NCBI GenBank assembly: GCA_035048495.1
Contig: CM068544.1
Span: 48,509,893 to 48,573,892 of the forward strand
DNA from: Euptelea pleiosperma
Taxonomy: Eukaryota; Streptophyta; Magnoliopsida; Ranunculales; Eupteleaceae
Length of the DNA stretch: 64,000 bases
Reading direction: 5' to 3'
Numbering within the stretch: the first letter of the stretch is position 1; the number at the start of each line of letters is the position of its first letter. Below the pieces are notes generated by a model, which was not told the origin of the DNA, made no database searches, and saw nothing but the letters and a program-made list of their open reading frames with translations. Both the position numbers and the translations under genes were made by a program. Positions 22,761 through 36,100 of this stretch are shown piece by piece.

Positions 22761-23362
22761 AAAGGGCTGGTCGTGAGATCAGAGATGGGTATAGGTTTAT
22801 ATGTGACGCGTATCTGTAGATTAAGGGTGATGGAGTGGATCATATGGTATCCTTTTGTGTATGTAGACACATAGGATCTTTACTTTGGAGCGGGAGATGC
22901 GGGAGGGAGAGTGGTTATGGGAGAAGGCGTGAAAAGTCAGGCCGATTTCTGCGGTTCTCCTCTTCTAACTGAAAATAATACACAGAAGAGAGAGAGAAAG
23001 TAAAAACAGGTAGAGAGATTAGCCTTTCCAACGGCCACCACCACCACCACCACAACATCAGGTTGGCGGCCAACTACGGAGGAAGAGACAACGCAAAAAT
23101 CATCCCCGAAAAATCCCTTTTTTTTTTTTAAAAAAGAAAAAAAAAGTGGGGGAAAAACGAAACACCACTGTTAGCTTAAGCCTGTAGCCTGCATCGCCAT
23201 CGTCCCTCTCTCTCTCTCTCTCTCTTTCTCTCAGTTCTTCAACGGTGGTGTTAGCAGGCATAAAGGTAATAATCTTCTCCTCCCATAACCCATTATCTAT
23301 TGTTTTAAATGCAGCTCATCAATCGGTCATCGCATCCAACGGTTTGAATTGCATCATTGAAG
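22761..23362 (+). promoter_or_regulatory. Promoter and 5' UTR region of ETO1
   Basis: It contains a CCACCA repeat near 23036-23053, a long (CT)n tract at about 23206-23234, and a poly-T/poly-A pair near 23110-23145. CT-rich leaders are common in plant 5' UTRs. An upstream intron is possible (a GGTAATAATC donor near 23265) but no clear acceptor was confirmed. Confidence 0.35.
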
Positions 23363-26300
23363 ATGCAACACAATCTATTCAGTACGATGCGTAGTTTGAA
23401 GCTCGCAGACGGATGCAAGGGCAACCAAGTTTACGCCCTTAATACGTCTCTCGCCACTACCGCTGGTGGTGGTGGTGGTGGTGGTGGTGGTGGTGGTGAA
23501 GATAAGTTGCACCACGATCATCTCCGAGCCAATCCTATCCGGTCTAAATCAAACCAAGCCAACTCCGTGAACGAAAACCTCCTCCTCCCTTACGGCCTAC
23601 CCGTCACTGATCTCCTTGAGCCCCCAATCGAACCTCACCTCAAATTCATCAATTTCGTCGAAACCCTAGCCGATGTATACCGCCGCCTCGAAGATTCTCC
23701 TCAATTCGAGAAATCGGGGATTTATTTGGAGCAGAGCTCGGTCTTCCGCGGCCTCTCCGACCCAAAACTGCTTCGACGGAGCCTCCGCTCTGCTCGACAA
23801 CATGCAGTCGACGTCCATTCCAAGGTTGTTCTCTCGGCATGGCTGAGGTTCGAGAGGAGGGAGGATGAGCTTGTCGGGTCTTCGTCGATGGACTGTGGTG
23901 GCCGCCGCATCCTTGAATGCCCTAAGGCCAGTTTGGTATCTGGGTATGATCCGGATTCGGTCTATGACCCTTGCCCGTGTCGCCAAACCTCTCCAGAGGT
24001 GGCGGTTTCAATTGAAGAAGAAGAATGTTCAACGTCGGATATGTCGTTCTGCATTGGCGATGAGGAGATTAGATGTGTTCGGTATAACATTGCTGCTCTC
24101 TCGAGACCTTTGGAGACAATGCTCTATGGTGGATTTACGGAATCACGCAGAGAGAAGATTAATTTCACGCATAATGAGATATCAGTGAAGGGAATGAGAG
24201 CGCTTGAATTGTTTAGCAGGACGAGGAAATTAGACTCCTTTCCACCTCAAGTTGTCTTGGAGCTCCTCTCTTTCGCAAACAAGTTTTGCTGTGATGAGAT
24301 GAAATCTGCTTGCGATGCACAATTAGCGTTGCTGGTTTGTAATATTGAAGATGCATTGATACTTGTTGAGTATGGATTGGAGGAGACTGCATATCTTTTG
24401 GTGGCCTCTTGTTTGCAGGTCTTACTGAGAGAGCTCCCAGGTTCTCTGTACAATTTGGATGTAATTAGATTGTTTTGTGGATCAGAAGCTAGGAAGAGAT
24501 TGGAAATGGTGGGGCACGCTTCATTCACATTGTATTACTTCTTGAGCCAGGTGGCTATGGAGGAGGACATGAAATCAAACACCACAGTGATGTTGATGGA
24601 GAGGTTGGGAGAGTGTGCAGCATTGGGGTGGCAGAAGCAGCTTGCATTGCACCAGTTGGGTTGTGTGATGCTTGAGAGGAAAGAGTACAAGGATGCCCAG
24701 CATTGGTTTGAGGCTGCAGCTGAGGCAGGGCAGATTTATTCTTTTGTGGGTGTTGCGAGGACCAAATACAAGAGGGGACACAAATACGCGGCGTACAAGC
24801 AGACAAGCTCCCTCATTTCCGATTATAATCCAGTTGGCTGGATGTACCAAGAGCGGTCCTTGTATTGTATTGGGAAGGAGAAATTGACGGATTTGAACAG
24901 TGCCACTGAGTTGGATCCCACCCTTTTGTATCCATACAAGTACAGGGCCGTTGCCATGGTGGAGGAGAAAAAGATTGGGGCAGCCATCTCAGAGATCAAC
25001 AAAATCATTGGGTTCAAGGTCTCTCCGGACTGTCTCGAACTGCGTGCTTGGTTCTCTATTGCCCTTGAGGATTATGAAGGAGCTTTGAGAGACATCAGAG
25101 CACTGTTAACTTTGGACCATAATTACATGATGTACCATGGGAAGGTGCATGGGAATCACTTGGTCGAGCTCCTCTGCAAACGTGTTCAGCAGTGGAGTCA
25201 GGCCGATTGCTGGATGCAACTTTACAACCGGTGGTCCTCTGTTGACGATATTGGCTCTTTGGCTGTTGTACACCAGATGTTGGCGAACGACCCAGGAAGG
25301 AGTCTTCTACGGTTTCGACAATCCCTCCTCCTTTTGCGGTTAGTACATCATCTGGTACATGGTTTTGTTATTGCTTTGATCAACTATATTCTTCAACTGC
25401 TGCTTTTATGTGGAATCTGTAGAATCGTATTTGACTTCTAGTAAGGGCTCACCTAATTTTTAAGGTTTCATTGTGAAGGAGATCGTAAGCCTGCCACTTT
25501 TGTAGATTACTAATTTATATCTGTTGTTAGTGAGGTTCAGTACCATGAGATTTAAAACCTTATGCACTTAGAGGTTATCTGTGCATCAATCGAAGTATAT
25601 ATATTTCTTTCCAGGAAAGGTCTTTCAATCTAACAATGTTGTGCGTCAGGGTTGGGGCCTCAAACACCTTCGATCCTACCTACACATGGGACTATGGGAG
25701 TCTGGGAGATGGGATAACCTAGGAAAACTCTACCCTGCAATACCTATTCTAATTAATATTTAAAACTCATTTCGAGCACGCGTCTCAAGTTCCAATAAGG
25801 GCACAAGATGTCCCTCAGACAACTCCTATGACCAATATGTTGAAGTGCTACATAGATATATTATGATGCAAAATTGAAGTGATATAAATATGAGATCATA
25901 AAAAATTGGCAGTTGCATTTGTATCAAATGTTGATATACAGAACTGGACTTGATACCACGACCTGGGTTCGATACCAGCATTCACCCACTGCCCAATTCT
26001 GGATGTTGTTCACCTGTACATTGTGGGAGTTGAGATGACATCATTATCACCTGTACATTGTGGGAGTTAAGATAACTTCATTAAAAAAAAAACAAACAAT
26101 AAAAGAGCAATGCCTTCTGGAAAGGGAAAAAGGAAAAGAGAACAATGGACTAATCTCTCTTTTCCAACAAGGCCTCCCACCTAAAAACGAAATCCTCGAA
26201 GACAAGACCCTTAACACTCCATGAATAACTTTGACCACTGATGCATCAAAGCTTTTGAGAGGATGATGTCTTGAAAGTCTCGCTCCTTGTCTTCAAACAT

Positions 26301-29300
26301 CCTAGCGCTCCTTTTCTTCCATAAGCCCCAAACGATCGTGAAAGGAAGAATGCTCCAGAGTCTCCTACCACACAACGAGAACATGGAGACTTTCCAACCC
26401 ACGAAGGCATCCTTCACAGAGTATTTACTACATTGTCAATTGCTATTGCACCTATACTTTTGTGTTAGAATGAAAGACATGATTTAAACCAACATTATAG
26501 AACTCAAATGATGCCATTTCTATCATATTCTATTTCTTTATCCCCAATGCAACTCGAATCAGTTTTATTGCCAGACACCAATACCAACACATTGATGAGT
26601 TTGTATATGTGTAACATCATTTAGCCCAAATGATGTCATTTCTATCTTCTACTGGCTTGGACCCCTATGAGGCAAGCCTATCTGCAATTCTGCTGGCATT
26701 ACAAAATCTGGATTGAGAACCAATACTTCCCCCAACAGCCTTTTTCTACCCCAAACAGATTTGGACCATGTCAAAGCCTCGTCCTTTCCCCTCACCCAGC
26801 CAAAACAAAGTTAATGTATCCAATTAAAGCAGAAACTTGGGGATTTCTCTTTCTAACCTTCTAATAAGATATCAATGCAGAAGCATGCAACATAAAATGC
26901 AATAAAAAAACAAACGAAAAAGAATATTTTCATCAACAGAAGGCAAGAGAACTTAAAAGAATAGAGCTCCTTGGTGTACTAGAAGCATCATATATAGATT
27001 GTGTAGATATTGAAATTTTATGTCTCTCGTGTGGCTTCTCAATACATTTTTTATTGCTTTAAACTTTATTAACTATATTTTTTAATGAAAAATGAATCAA
27101 AATTTCCAACCAGGACTTGGATTTCTGTGTATGCTGTGCAGTTTATGGATCATATTTATGGTCTAAGGGAGTGGGGTTTTGGATCGTCCCCTAATTTGTA
27201 TCAGTTGTGTTTTTAAAGCATTGGGTAATAGTTGGGAACTGAGTGGAGGACTGGGGGCAACCAGCTAACTGTTTTCACTGTTTCCTACTCTTCTCATCCC
27301 CTCTCTCTCTCCTTTTAACTTTTTACAAAGATATAAAAAAGGTTTAGAAGAGCAGTCAAAAAAATTGTAATGCCCAATAGCCCATTCCTCTCTGACACGA
27401 AGCATTAATCTGACTTGGAGATATCCGACTTGGCGGTTCACGTAGCACTGCTCATAATAATTCAATACACTGCATTTATTATATAGTTCTCCTTTTCCAT
27501 CTCGGCGTACAAAAATGTTTATTAGTATCTATACGTGAACATTTATAAGAATCATTTTTTTTGTTGTGTAAGCTAGGGTCAGAAAAGAAATAATAATTAG
27601 AACTATTATTCATTATATCAAATGAGGAACGTATTCATGCAATATTTTAGTTTTCTACTATATGTTTTTTTTTGTTAGTACTTAGTAGTTAAACATATTA
27701 CATTCTAACTGCACCCCTGATAACTCAAAATGTTATAGGTTGAATTGCCAAAAGGCTGCAATGCGCAGTTTGCGGTTGGCTCGAAATCATTCTAGTTCTG
27801 AGCATGAAAGGCTTGTCTACGAAGGATGGATTTTATATGACACTGGCCATCGTGAAGAGGCATTAGCTAAGGCAGAAGAGTCAATTTCTATTCAGAGGTC
27901 ATTCGAAGCTTTTTTCCTCAAAGCATACGCTTTAGCAGATACAAGCCTGGATGCTGAATCTTCATCTTATGTTATCCAACTTCTGGAGGAAGCTCTTAGA
28001 TGCCCTTCTGATGGCCTTCGGAAAGGACAAGTAAGTATTATCTACACAGTAGTTGAATGAATCCTATTAGCTGGTCATGAAGGCTCGGCGATGTTGTTTG
28101 ATTTGTGTGATTGTGATATATTTCAGGCATTAAATAATCTAGGGAGTGTCTACGTAGACTGTGGTAAGCTGGATCTCGCAGCAGACTGCTATGTGAACGC
28201 GCTTAACATCAGGCATACAAGAGCACATCAGGGTCTGGCACGTGTTTACCATCTCAAGACTCAAAGAAAAGCTGCTTACGATGAGATGACAAAGCTGATT
28301 GAGAAGGCGCGAAACAATGCATCGGCGTATGAGAAACGTTCAGAGTACTGTGACCGTGACACAGCAAAGAGTGATCTTTATATGGCAACACAATTAGATC
28401 CACTGAGGACTTACCCGTACAGATACAGGGCAGCAGGTGAGCGCCATGGCTGTTCATTTTAAGTTTGTTTCGTGCAATCTGGTTTTGATGGGAAGTCATT
28501 GTTAATGGTCAAATTTATTTTAGCCATGTGTTCATTTTGCTGTGCCTGTGGTGCATTTGTTGTTGTTTCGTTTACAGAAGTGTTTAATCCTGTCCCCAAA
28601 CCTCTAGGGTTATCTACGGTTTTAAAACCTATATTTATTAGATGAGTGAACTAAGTGATCTGGAGACACTCCTTTTCTTCTTTGCTCAGCTGCAGAATGT
28701 TCATGGTATCGAATCAGTCTTATCTAAAGTACCTTCTCTTGGAGGGATCACAAAGCTCTGAGTTCTTATTCTAGTTGTCCATCTTTGGGAGATCAAGAAC
28801 CTCCAAGTTCTCCTGTGACGTTATTTTACTGTCTATTTTCTAGTCAAATTTCTTTGTCTCTGATCTCAATCTTCTTTTCCGGTTTAAAGTTTATTTTCTT
28901 TATTCCACTTTTGGAATCTCTCTTTATTCCACTTTTGGAATCTCCTCACAGTCCTAAATCCAGATCCAGATCAAAATAAACCAAATATTGATCTAGATAT
29001 AGCTTTCTGCTAATTGGAATAAGGCTTTGCTAAATGACTGATTGATATTCTGATCATTCCTTTATCCCTTTATATCCCATAATATCAGCTTTCTATCCTC
29101 AACTTTTCCTCCATTCTATCATCAAGATCCTGTTGTCCTAACCCCATTTTGTGCCAAATAAAAGGAAATCTGCTCTCTAGGTTTTACTCTCCCCTAGTAA
29201 GAAATTTACCTAGTATGGAAGCCTTTATCAGAGTACAAAAACTTCTTGATGCAATAGTTCTTGAAACTAGAACTTTTCTAAACAAAAAAATTCTCAAAAT

Positions 29301-31693
29301 AGGAATATCCTCAGGTAAAATTTTGCCTTGTCAAACTAGATTCTTTGTCATCATATCATAAGCCTTTTCCCAATGGTATGGGGTCGGCTGCACGAATTTT
29401 GTTCCTCCATTCAATCCTATCTAAAGTCATCTATTCCGTTTAGGCAAGTTTATTGAAATCTCCTCTAAGAAACCTCACTCCATGTCCATTTCGTCCTTCT
29501 CTTCACACAGTCCTCCTCATTGGTATTGTCATTGGTCTTTGTTATACATGACCAAACCATCTCAATCAACTTTCCCTCATTTTGTTACTTATTGGGGCTA
29601 CTTCTATATTTGCATGAATGCGTTAATTTCTAATTTTTTCTTTCCTTGTCTTATCACACATCCATCTCAACATCCTCATCTCGGCTATACTCATTTTATA
29701 AACATGTTGTTTCTTTGTTGCCCAACATGTTGCTCCATAAAGCATCGTCGGTCTTATTGTCATCTTATAGAATTTTTCTTTTAGTCTAATTAGCACACAT
29801 CAATCACATAGCACTCTGGAAGCACATCTCCACTTTAGCCACTCCGCTATAATTCTGGGCAACATCCTCCTTGATCTCACCTTATGAATAAGAGAATCAA
29901 GGTAACGAAATTGGTCACTTTGAGGTATCTCGTAATTGTCAATTGTAATTGGTGGATCATCTCTATGTGCATACTTACTAAAATTGCATTCCATATACTC
30001 CGTCATGGTTCGACTTATTTTAAAACCTTTAGATTCCAAAGCATTCTCCAGAGTTTTAGTTTTGCATTTACCTTATACCTAGTCTCGTCAACTAATACTA
30101 CGTTATCCACAAATAACATATACAAAAAGAGACCTCATCTTGGATATGAGCAGTTACTTCATCTATAAGTAAAGCAAATAGGTAGGACTTAGGGCTGATC
30201 CTTGGTATAATCCTACTGTGATTGGAAACTCACTTGTCTCGCCACCAATTGTTCTAACAATAGTTTTTGCTTCCTCGTACATATCTTTAATCATGTTAAG
30301 ATATCCATTTGGAGCTCCCTTGTTTTCCAATGCCCACCAATTAATTCTCTAGGGACTTTATCATATGTTTTTTCACAGTCAATAATGACCATGTGGAGGT
30401 TCTTTCTCTTTTCTCTTAACTTTTCCATCATTTGTCTAAGAAGATTGCCTCGATGGTCGACCTTTTTATTGTAAATCCAAACTGATTTTCAGATATCATT
30501 GTATTTTTCCTTAATCTTTGCTCCATCACCCTTTCCCATAGTTTCATAGTGTGGCTTGTAAGTTTGATGCCACGGTAGTTTGTGCAGCTTTGCACGTCTC
30601 TTTTGTTCTTGTAAGAACCATCGAATCCACTAAGACCAGGTTAGATCCATTGATCACAAAAAAAGACATACGGACGTGGAATGAGGTTTTGAGAGGAGAT
30701 TTCAAGGAACTTGTTTTAATGGAAGAGATGGGTTTAGACAGGATAGAATGGAGGAACAAGATTCGTGCAGCCCATACCGCTGGGAAACGGTTTATGATGA
30801 TGATAAAGAATTTATTTTGCAAATCCATTGATCCCTGGCGAAGAAAGAAATTAAAGATGACGGTAAAATTTTGTTTCTTTATGGTGTTTAACAGATGGAT
30901 CCAGCTGGGAGCCCAATGTGTTTCTCTAAAAGGAGGTTCAAAGTTCTCTTCAGTTTGTTTGGTTCATTTTAGAGAATCGGAAATTTGGGAACAAGAAAAA
31001 TAACAAGAGGGTCTTTGTAGGTGCCTAGGTGGTTCTAGGGAAAAAAAATCTTTTGCAATTTTTTATGTGAAGCAAAGCTGATGTATGTCATGTTGCTTGC
31101 ATGTTTGTTGTTGTTTTTTTTTTTGCTGTTCTGGAAATCAGGATTTAGTCAAATCAATGCTTCATCATCATCATCATTCGTTATCATTACCAGTACCATA
31201 CCAGACTATTTGGCTATCATTTAATGTATTATTCGACTAAATTCAGTACAGAATCAATTTGATTATATTTTGATACGTTTTTGTTATATGGGCAAATCTG
31301 AAACTTTATTAGCAATTGAATTGGCTGCCACTATTATTTAATTTAATCCAGGATCCCAAGAAATTCACTACAGAATCAATTTCTGTTTTTCTGTACATTT
31401 TTGTTACCTGGGCAAATCGGGAACTTGTACTAACAATCCTTATTGGTCCCCCAGTGCTGATGGATGATCGCAAAGAAGCTGAAGCCATCGCGGAGCTTAC
31501 AAAGGCCATAGCTTTCAAGCCAGACTTGCAGCTGCTCCACCTTCGAGCAGCATTTTACGATTCAATGGGCGACTTTACTTCAACTCTCCGAGACTGTGAG
31601 GCAGCTCTCTGTCTTGATCCCAACCACACGGACACACTCGAACTGTATAATAAAGCACAGGAATGCGTGGCCGATCCACAACAAAAGAAGTGA
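23363..31693 (+). CDS. ETO1: Ethylene-overproduction protein 1 (ETO1/EOL), BTB-TPR protein
   Basis: Four exons, 23363-25338, 27739-28030, 28127-28436 and 31455-31693, join with consistent phases (2, 0, 1) into 938 residues; the family is about 950. In Arabidopsis ETO1 is the substrate adaptor of a CUL3 E3 ligase that binds type-2 ACC synthases and limits ethylene production. The start MQHNLFSTMRSLKL is the conserved ETO1 N-terminus and is the first ATG of the frame. Residues 35-45 are a glycine run encoded by (GGT)n. The BTB domain spans about 225-320 (MSFCIGDEEIRCVRY, LSRPLETMLYGGF). TPR-like repeats fill about 430-930 (LGCVMLERKEYKDAQ, YEGWILYDTGHREEALAKAEES, LNNLGSVYVDCGKLDLAADCY). Introns 1 and 3 are 2.4 and 3.0 kb and carry LINE debris. 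No break in the coding sequence. EOL1 is the alternative name by paralogy. Confidence 0.95.
25925..26092 (+). mobile_element. Possible SINE fragment in ETO1 intron 1
   Basis: It has a pol III B-box-like GGGTTCGATACC near 25965 and ends in an A-tract (about 26081-26090) after an imperfect tandem repeat of CACCTGTACATTGTGGGAG (about 26010 and 26049). No A box or TSD was found, so the SINE call is tentative. Confidence 0.4.
26093..26420 (-). mobile_element. L1-type LINE 3' remnant in ETO1 intron 1
   Basis: The minus strand encodes pieces such as LWSILPFTIVWGLWKKRSAR and MFEDKERDFQDIILS, typical of the region after the reverse transcriptase (zf-RVT part) in plant L1-like elements, then a T-rich 3' end. 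It is frame-broken and 5'-truncated, and antisense to ETO1. Confidence 0.6.
29350..30626 (-). mobile_element. RTE-type LINE fragment, antisense in ETO1 intron 3
   Basis: Minus-strand translation across several frameshifts gives reverse transcriptase pieces in order: CTNYRGIKLTSHTMKLWERV, SENQFGF, HMVIIDCEKTYDKVPRE, GGETSEFPITVGLYQ, ESKGFKISRTMTEYMECNFS, IPQSDQFRYLDS and the C-terminal LDRIEWRNKIRAADP. This matches plant RTE-clade LINEs. The 3' end lies near 29350. About 1.3 kb, 5'-truncated, no intact ORF. Confidence 0.82.
30635..30815 (+). mobile_element. RTE-type LINE 3' fragment, sense orientation
   Basis: The plus strand encodes IRTWNEVLRGDFKEL and GLDRIEWRNKIRAA, the C-terminus of an RTE LINE, and ends in GATGATGATAAAG, a TGA-type tail seen in this clade. 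It is a second, shorter copy facing the antisense copy at 29350-30626. Confidence 0.72.
31240..31446 (+). repeat. Imperfect 120-bp duplication before ETO1 exon 4
   Basis: Two copies (about 31240-31325 and 31360-31446) share ACAGAATCAATTT, TTTTTGTTA and TGGGCAAATC. The second copy runs up to the polypyrimidine tract of the exon 4 acceptor at 31454. Confidence 0.6.
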
Positions 31694-33151
31694 GAATGCC
31701 ACATTTGTGATCATCGAAATTTAGTCAGGGCAAACCCATTGTTGCCATTTTTTTCCCGCTACAGGCGGCGAAGCCAAAACTTGTCATCTCATACATACCT
31801 CTCTGGTTTTGGGGTTCTGGACTGGCTCTGGAAGCGCATCCGGATGCAGACTGGTCGTGACTGTGAGAAGGATTAAGGAAAACAAGCAAGGGAAAAAGAG
31901 GAGATGGAGAGTAGTATGTATATACTTATACATTGGTTATTAAATTGATGATGATACTAGTGCAGATACTGCTGCTGCCCATTAGACCGCTCTGGTGCTG
32001 ATTGGTGCTGTACAAAAGCAGAAGGAATGTGTACATGATGGGATGGCAGCTTCTGTTGAGTCTGCCTAGTTCAAAGGTCTACCCTGTGTTGTAATTCTTC
32101 CACTATTGTTTCTTGTAATGTACTACCCTTTTCACAATTTTCCCTCATAAATGAAACCATGCGTTTCTTAGTCTCTCTCTCAATATGATTAAGGTCAGGA
32201 AAATCTTTTTCCTTTCTTTTTCCTGGTAGGTAAGCTCGGAGCGCTGCAGTTGAAGTGGGTTTAAACTCTGATGAAGACTAGTCCCATTGATAGGTTTTCT
32301 TAACCTTCCATTCAGGAACAAGCTTGGGCAAAATCTTGGAGGAATGAGAGTCTGCAAACAAACCAAGAAATTGAACTGTTCATAAATCTTTCCGTCTTCT
32401 GATTTGTATGAGTTTCAACCCGAAGAGAAAGTTGTACAAAAAGCGTTCTTTGTGTGTACATCCCATTACTGGGGAAACGGCCCTCTAGATCCACACTGGT
32501 TAATGAAACCAGAGAACGATTTCAACCATCCGATGCATAAGCATTATTTCCAGTTTTCAGCCATCTAAGTCTTAGATTTTGATTGAATTGCTCGTTCAAT
32601 CATCTTAACTTTTTAGACCACGTCGCATGACTCGCATCGAGGAGGCGGCGCTCCCACCGGTCCCAACCTTGATTTAATTTCTGTACCATATGCCACTCCC
32701 ATTGGATGGTGTGATAGCTCCTCCACCAATGTGACATATTTGGTTGGATCCCAGCAAAATATCCATAAGGCGTTCACTAAATTTGTAGCCATTTATATGA
32801 TGTGCTGCTGCTTTCAATCGAAGAAATGTGTAGGTTGAAGATTTATGACTTTCATTTTGTCATTGCTAACGTGGATTGCTCGACTTGAGAGCAGATGCGG
32901 AAAACATCCTACACAACGGATCCCATACAGTTGGGTAGGGCTGTCATCGGATATTATTCTGTATGGGTACGGCTGTCATCAGATATTATTCGAATTGAAT
33001 GTAAGCAAATCTGAATCCAAGTCTGGAAAATCCGATATCTGAATTCAATTCAAAATCCGATGAATTTTCTGAATTAATGTTCAAATCCGATTAACGGATA
33101 TCCAATAATACTTGATTCGTCAGGTAAATCGGGTGTGTGTGTGTGTATATA
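31694..33151. other. ETO1 3' UTR and downstream spacer
   Basis: The 3' UTR probably extends to about 32150, where ATAAATGAAAC occurs. The rest has no recognisable gene; short GATATTATTC direct repeats occur near 32950-32990 and a (GT)n/(TA)n tract at 33133-33150 leads into the Helitron array. Confidence 0.4.
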
Positions 33152-36100
33152 TCTATAAACAAAACAGGGAAGTTGTCTCCCTACTTATACCCCCTCTTAT
33201 CTATTTAGACAAAGAAGGGCTGAGATCTTATCCCCCAAATAGATGGTGGATCTCAGCCATTCACACCCAATTTTGACAAACGCTTTGTTGGAGAGTACCG
33301 TGGGCACTGGCCACCCACTATCTATATAACAAGTGACAGTGGTTGTCTTATACCCCTCTTATCTTATATGGCTTCAATAATGAGTAGCTGAGATCCACTA
33401 TGCTTCGTATCAATGGCTAAGATTAACTCCTACCCGATTTTGACAAACACTTTGTCGGAAAGTACCGCGGGCACGGGCCACCCACGCATATAACAAGACA
33501 ACTCAGTTGTATTCTCTTATCTTATCCATCCATCTAATGTGGACTGTTAGATAAAGAGTGGTTGAGATCAAATCCATCGATCTAATGCGGATGGTTAGAT
33601 TTCAGCCACTCAATCCGCCTTATTTGACCTCAATTTATTCAAAATTTGAATTTCAACACTGTTATTTTTTGTTATTTCTGTTATTTTACTATTTCTCCCT
33701 CTATGCGTTACAATCTGTTATAATAGCCGTTGCAATGGAAAAAACAATAATGCCCCAGTCCGTTATACTATCTAAGTACCGAAGGCACCCAATTTTTACA
33801 AACACTTTTGTCGGAGAGTGCCGTGGGCATGGGCCATTTACTATTTTATATAAAAAAAACACATTGGTTGTCTCCCAACTAATACCTCCTCTAATCCTCC
33901 CCCAAATGGACGGTGGATCTCCGCCACTCACCTGATTTTAGCAAATTCTTTGTTGAGGAGTGCCGATGGCACGGGGCACCCACTAGTCTATATAACAAAA
34001 CAAGGAAGTTGTCTCCCCACTTATACCCCCTCTTATCTGTTTCAACAAAGAAGGGCTGAGATCTTATTTCCCAAATGGACGGTGGATCTCAGCCACTCAC
34101 ACCTGATTTTGGCAAATGCTTTGACGGGGAGTGCCGAGGGCACGGGCAACCTACTATCAATATAAAAAGTGACTTTTATACCCCCTCTTATCTTATATGG
34201 CTTCAATAATGAGTGGCCGAGATCCACTATGCTTCATATTGATGGTTGAGATTAACTCCCACCTAATTTTGACAAACACTTTGTCGGAAGCCAACCACTT
34301 ATATAACAAGACAACTCAGTTTTATTTTCTTATCTTATCCATCCATCTACTGTGGACGTTTAGATAAAGAGTGGTTGAGATCAAATCCATCGATCTAATG
34401 TGGACCGTTAGATTTCAGCCACTCAATCCACCTCATTTGACCTCAATTTATTCAAAATTTGAATTTCAACACCGTTATTTTTTGTTATTTCTGTTATTTT
34501 CTCATTTCTCCCTCTATGCGTTACAATCCGTTATAACAGTCGTTATAACGGAAAAAACAGTAATGCCTCAGTCTGTTATATCGTAGTGCCGAAGGCACCC
34601 AATTTTTGCAAACGCTTTCGTTGGAGACTGCCGTGGTCACGGGCCATTTACTAGTCTATATATGTTTGCCCCTCTTATCCGACTGCATAAAGGATGGCCG
34701 AGATCTTATCACACCAAATGGACAGTGGATCTCAGCCACTCACCCAATTTTGATAAACGCTTTGTCGATGAGAGCCGTGGGCACAGGTCACCTACTATTT
34801 ACCTACATATAAGGAATGAAATGGGTTGGATTTACATATAGCCCAAGGGTCAGGCTCAGGAGCCCCACTTTTTATGCCTCAAGAGGGGTGTTACCGTTAA
34901 ACTGACCGGATTGAAACGGTCAGGGGCAAAAATGAAAAAAATAGATTTTAACGGATTTTAACGGAAAAAAGTGGTCCTGAAATTCAAATTTAAAATTTTG
35001 AAATTGGAAAATTTTAAATTTTAAATTTAAAAAAGGCTTCAATAATGAGTGGCTGAGATCCACTATGCTTCATATCGATCGCTGAGATTAACTCCCACCC
35101 GATTTTGACAAACACTTTATCGAAAAGTGCCGCGGGCATGGGCCACCCACGCATATATCAAGACAACTCAGTTGTATTATCTTATCTTATCCATCCATAT
35201 AATGTGTATGGTTAGATAAAGAGTGGTTGAGATCAAATCCATCGATCTAATATGGACGGTTAGATTTCAGCCACTCAATCCACCTCATTTGACCTCAATT
35301 TATTAAAAATTTAAATTTCAACACCGTTATTTTTTGTTATTTCTGTTATTTTCCCATTTCTCCCTGTGCGTTACAATCCGTTATAACAGCCGTTATAATG
35401 GAAAAAACGGTAACGCCCCAGTCCGTTATACTGTTCGAGTGCCAAAGGCACCCAATTTTTGCAAACGCTTTTGTTGGAGAGTGTCGTGGGCATGGGCCAT
35501 TTACTATAACAAAACACATTGGTTGTCTCCCTACTTATACCTCCTCTTATAAGCATCAACAAAGAAGGGCCGAGATCTTATCCTCCACCAAATGGACGGT
35601 GGATCTTTGCAACTCACCTGATTTTGGCAAATTCTTTGTCAAGGAGTGCCGATGGCACGGGGCACCCACTAGTATATAACAAAACAGGACGGTTTCTCCC
35701 CCTCTTATCCGGCTTCATAAAGGATGGCTGAGATCTTATCACACCAAATGGACGGTGGATCCCAACCACTCACACCCAATTTTGACAAACGCTTTGTCGA
35801 TGAGTGTCGTGGGCACGGGTCACCTACTATTTACCTACATATAAGGAATGAAATGGGTTGGATTTACATATTGCCCAAGGATCAGACTCAGGAGCCCCAC
35901 TTTTTATGCCTCGAGAGGGGTGTTACCATTAAAACCGCCGTTAAAACGGATTGAAACGGCCAGGGGCAAAAATGGAAAAATAAATTTTAATGATTTTAAC
36001 AGAAAAAAAAGTGGTGCTAAAATTCAAAATTTAAAATTTGAAATTTGAAAATTAAAAAAAAAATAGAATTTAACAAAAATTTAATGATTTTCTTATACCC

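Noticed and set aside
30551..31003. 150-residue plus-strand ORF in ETO1 intron 3
   Set aside because: Its middle part is the C-terminus of an RTE LINE and the start is intronic sequence, so it is transposon debris and not a host gene.
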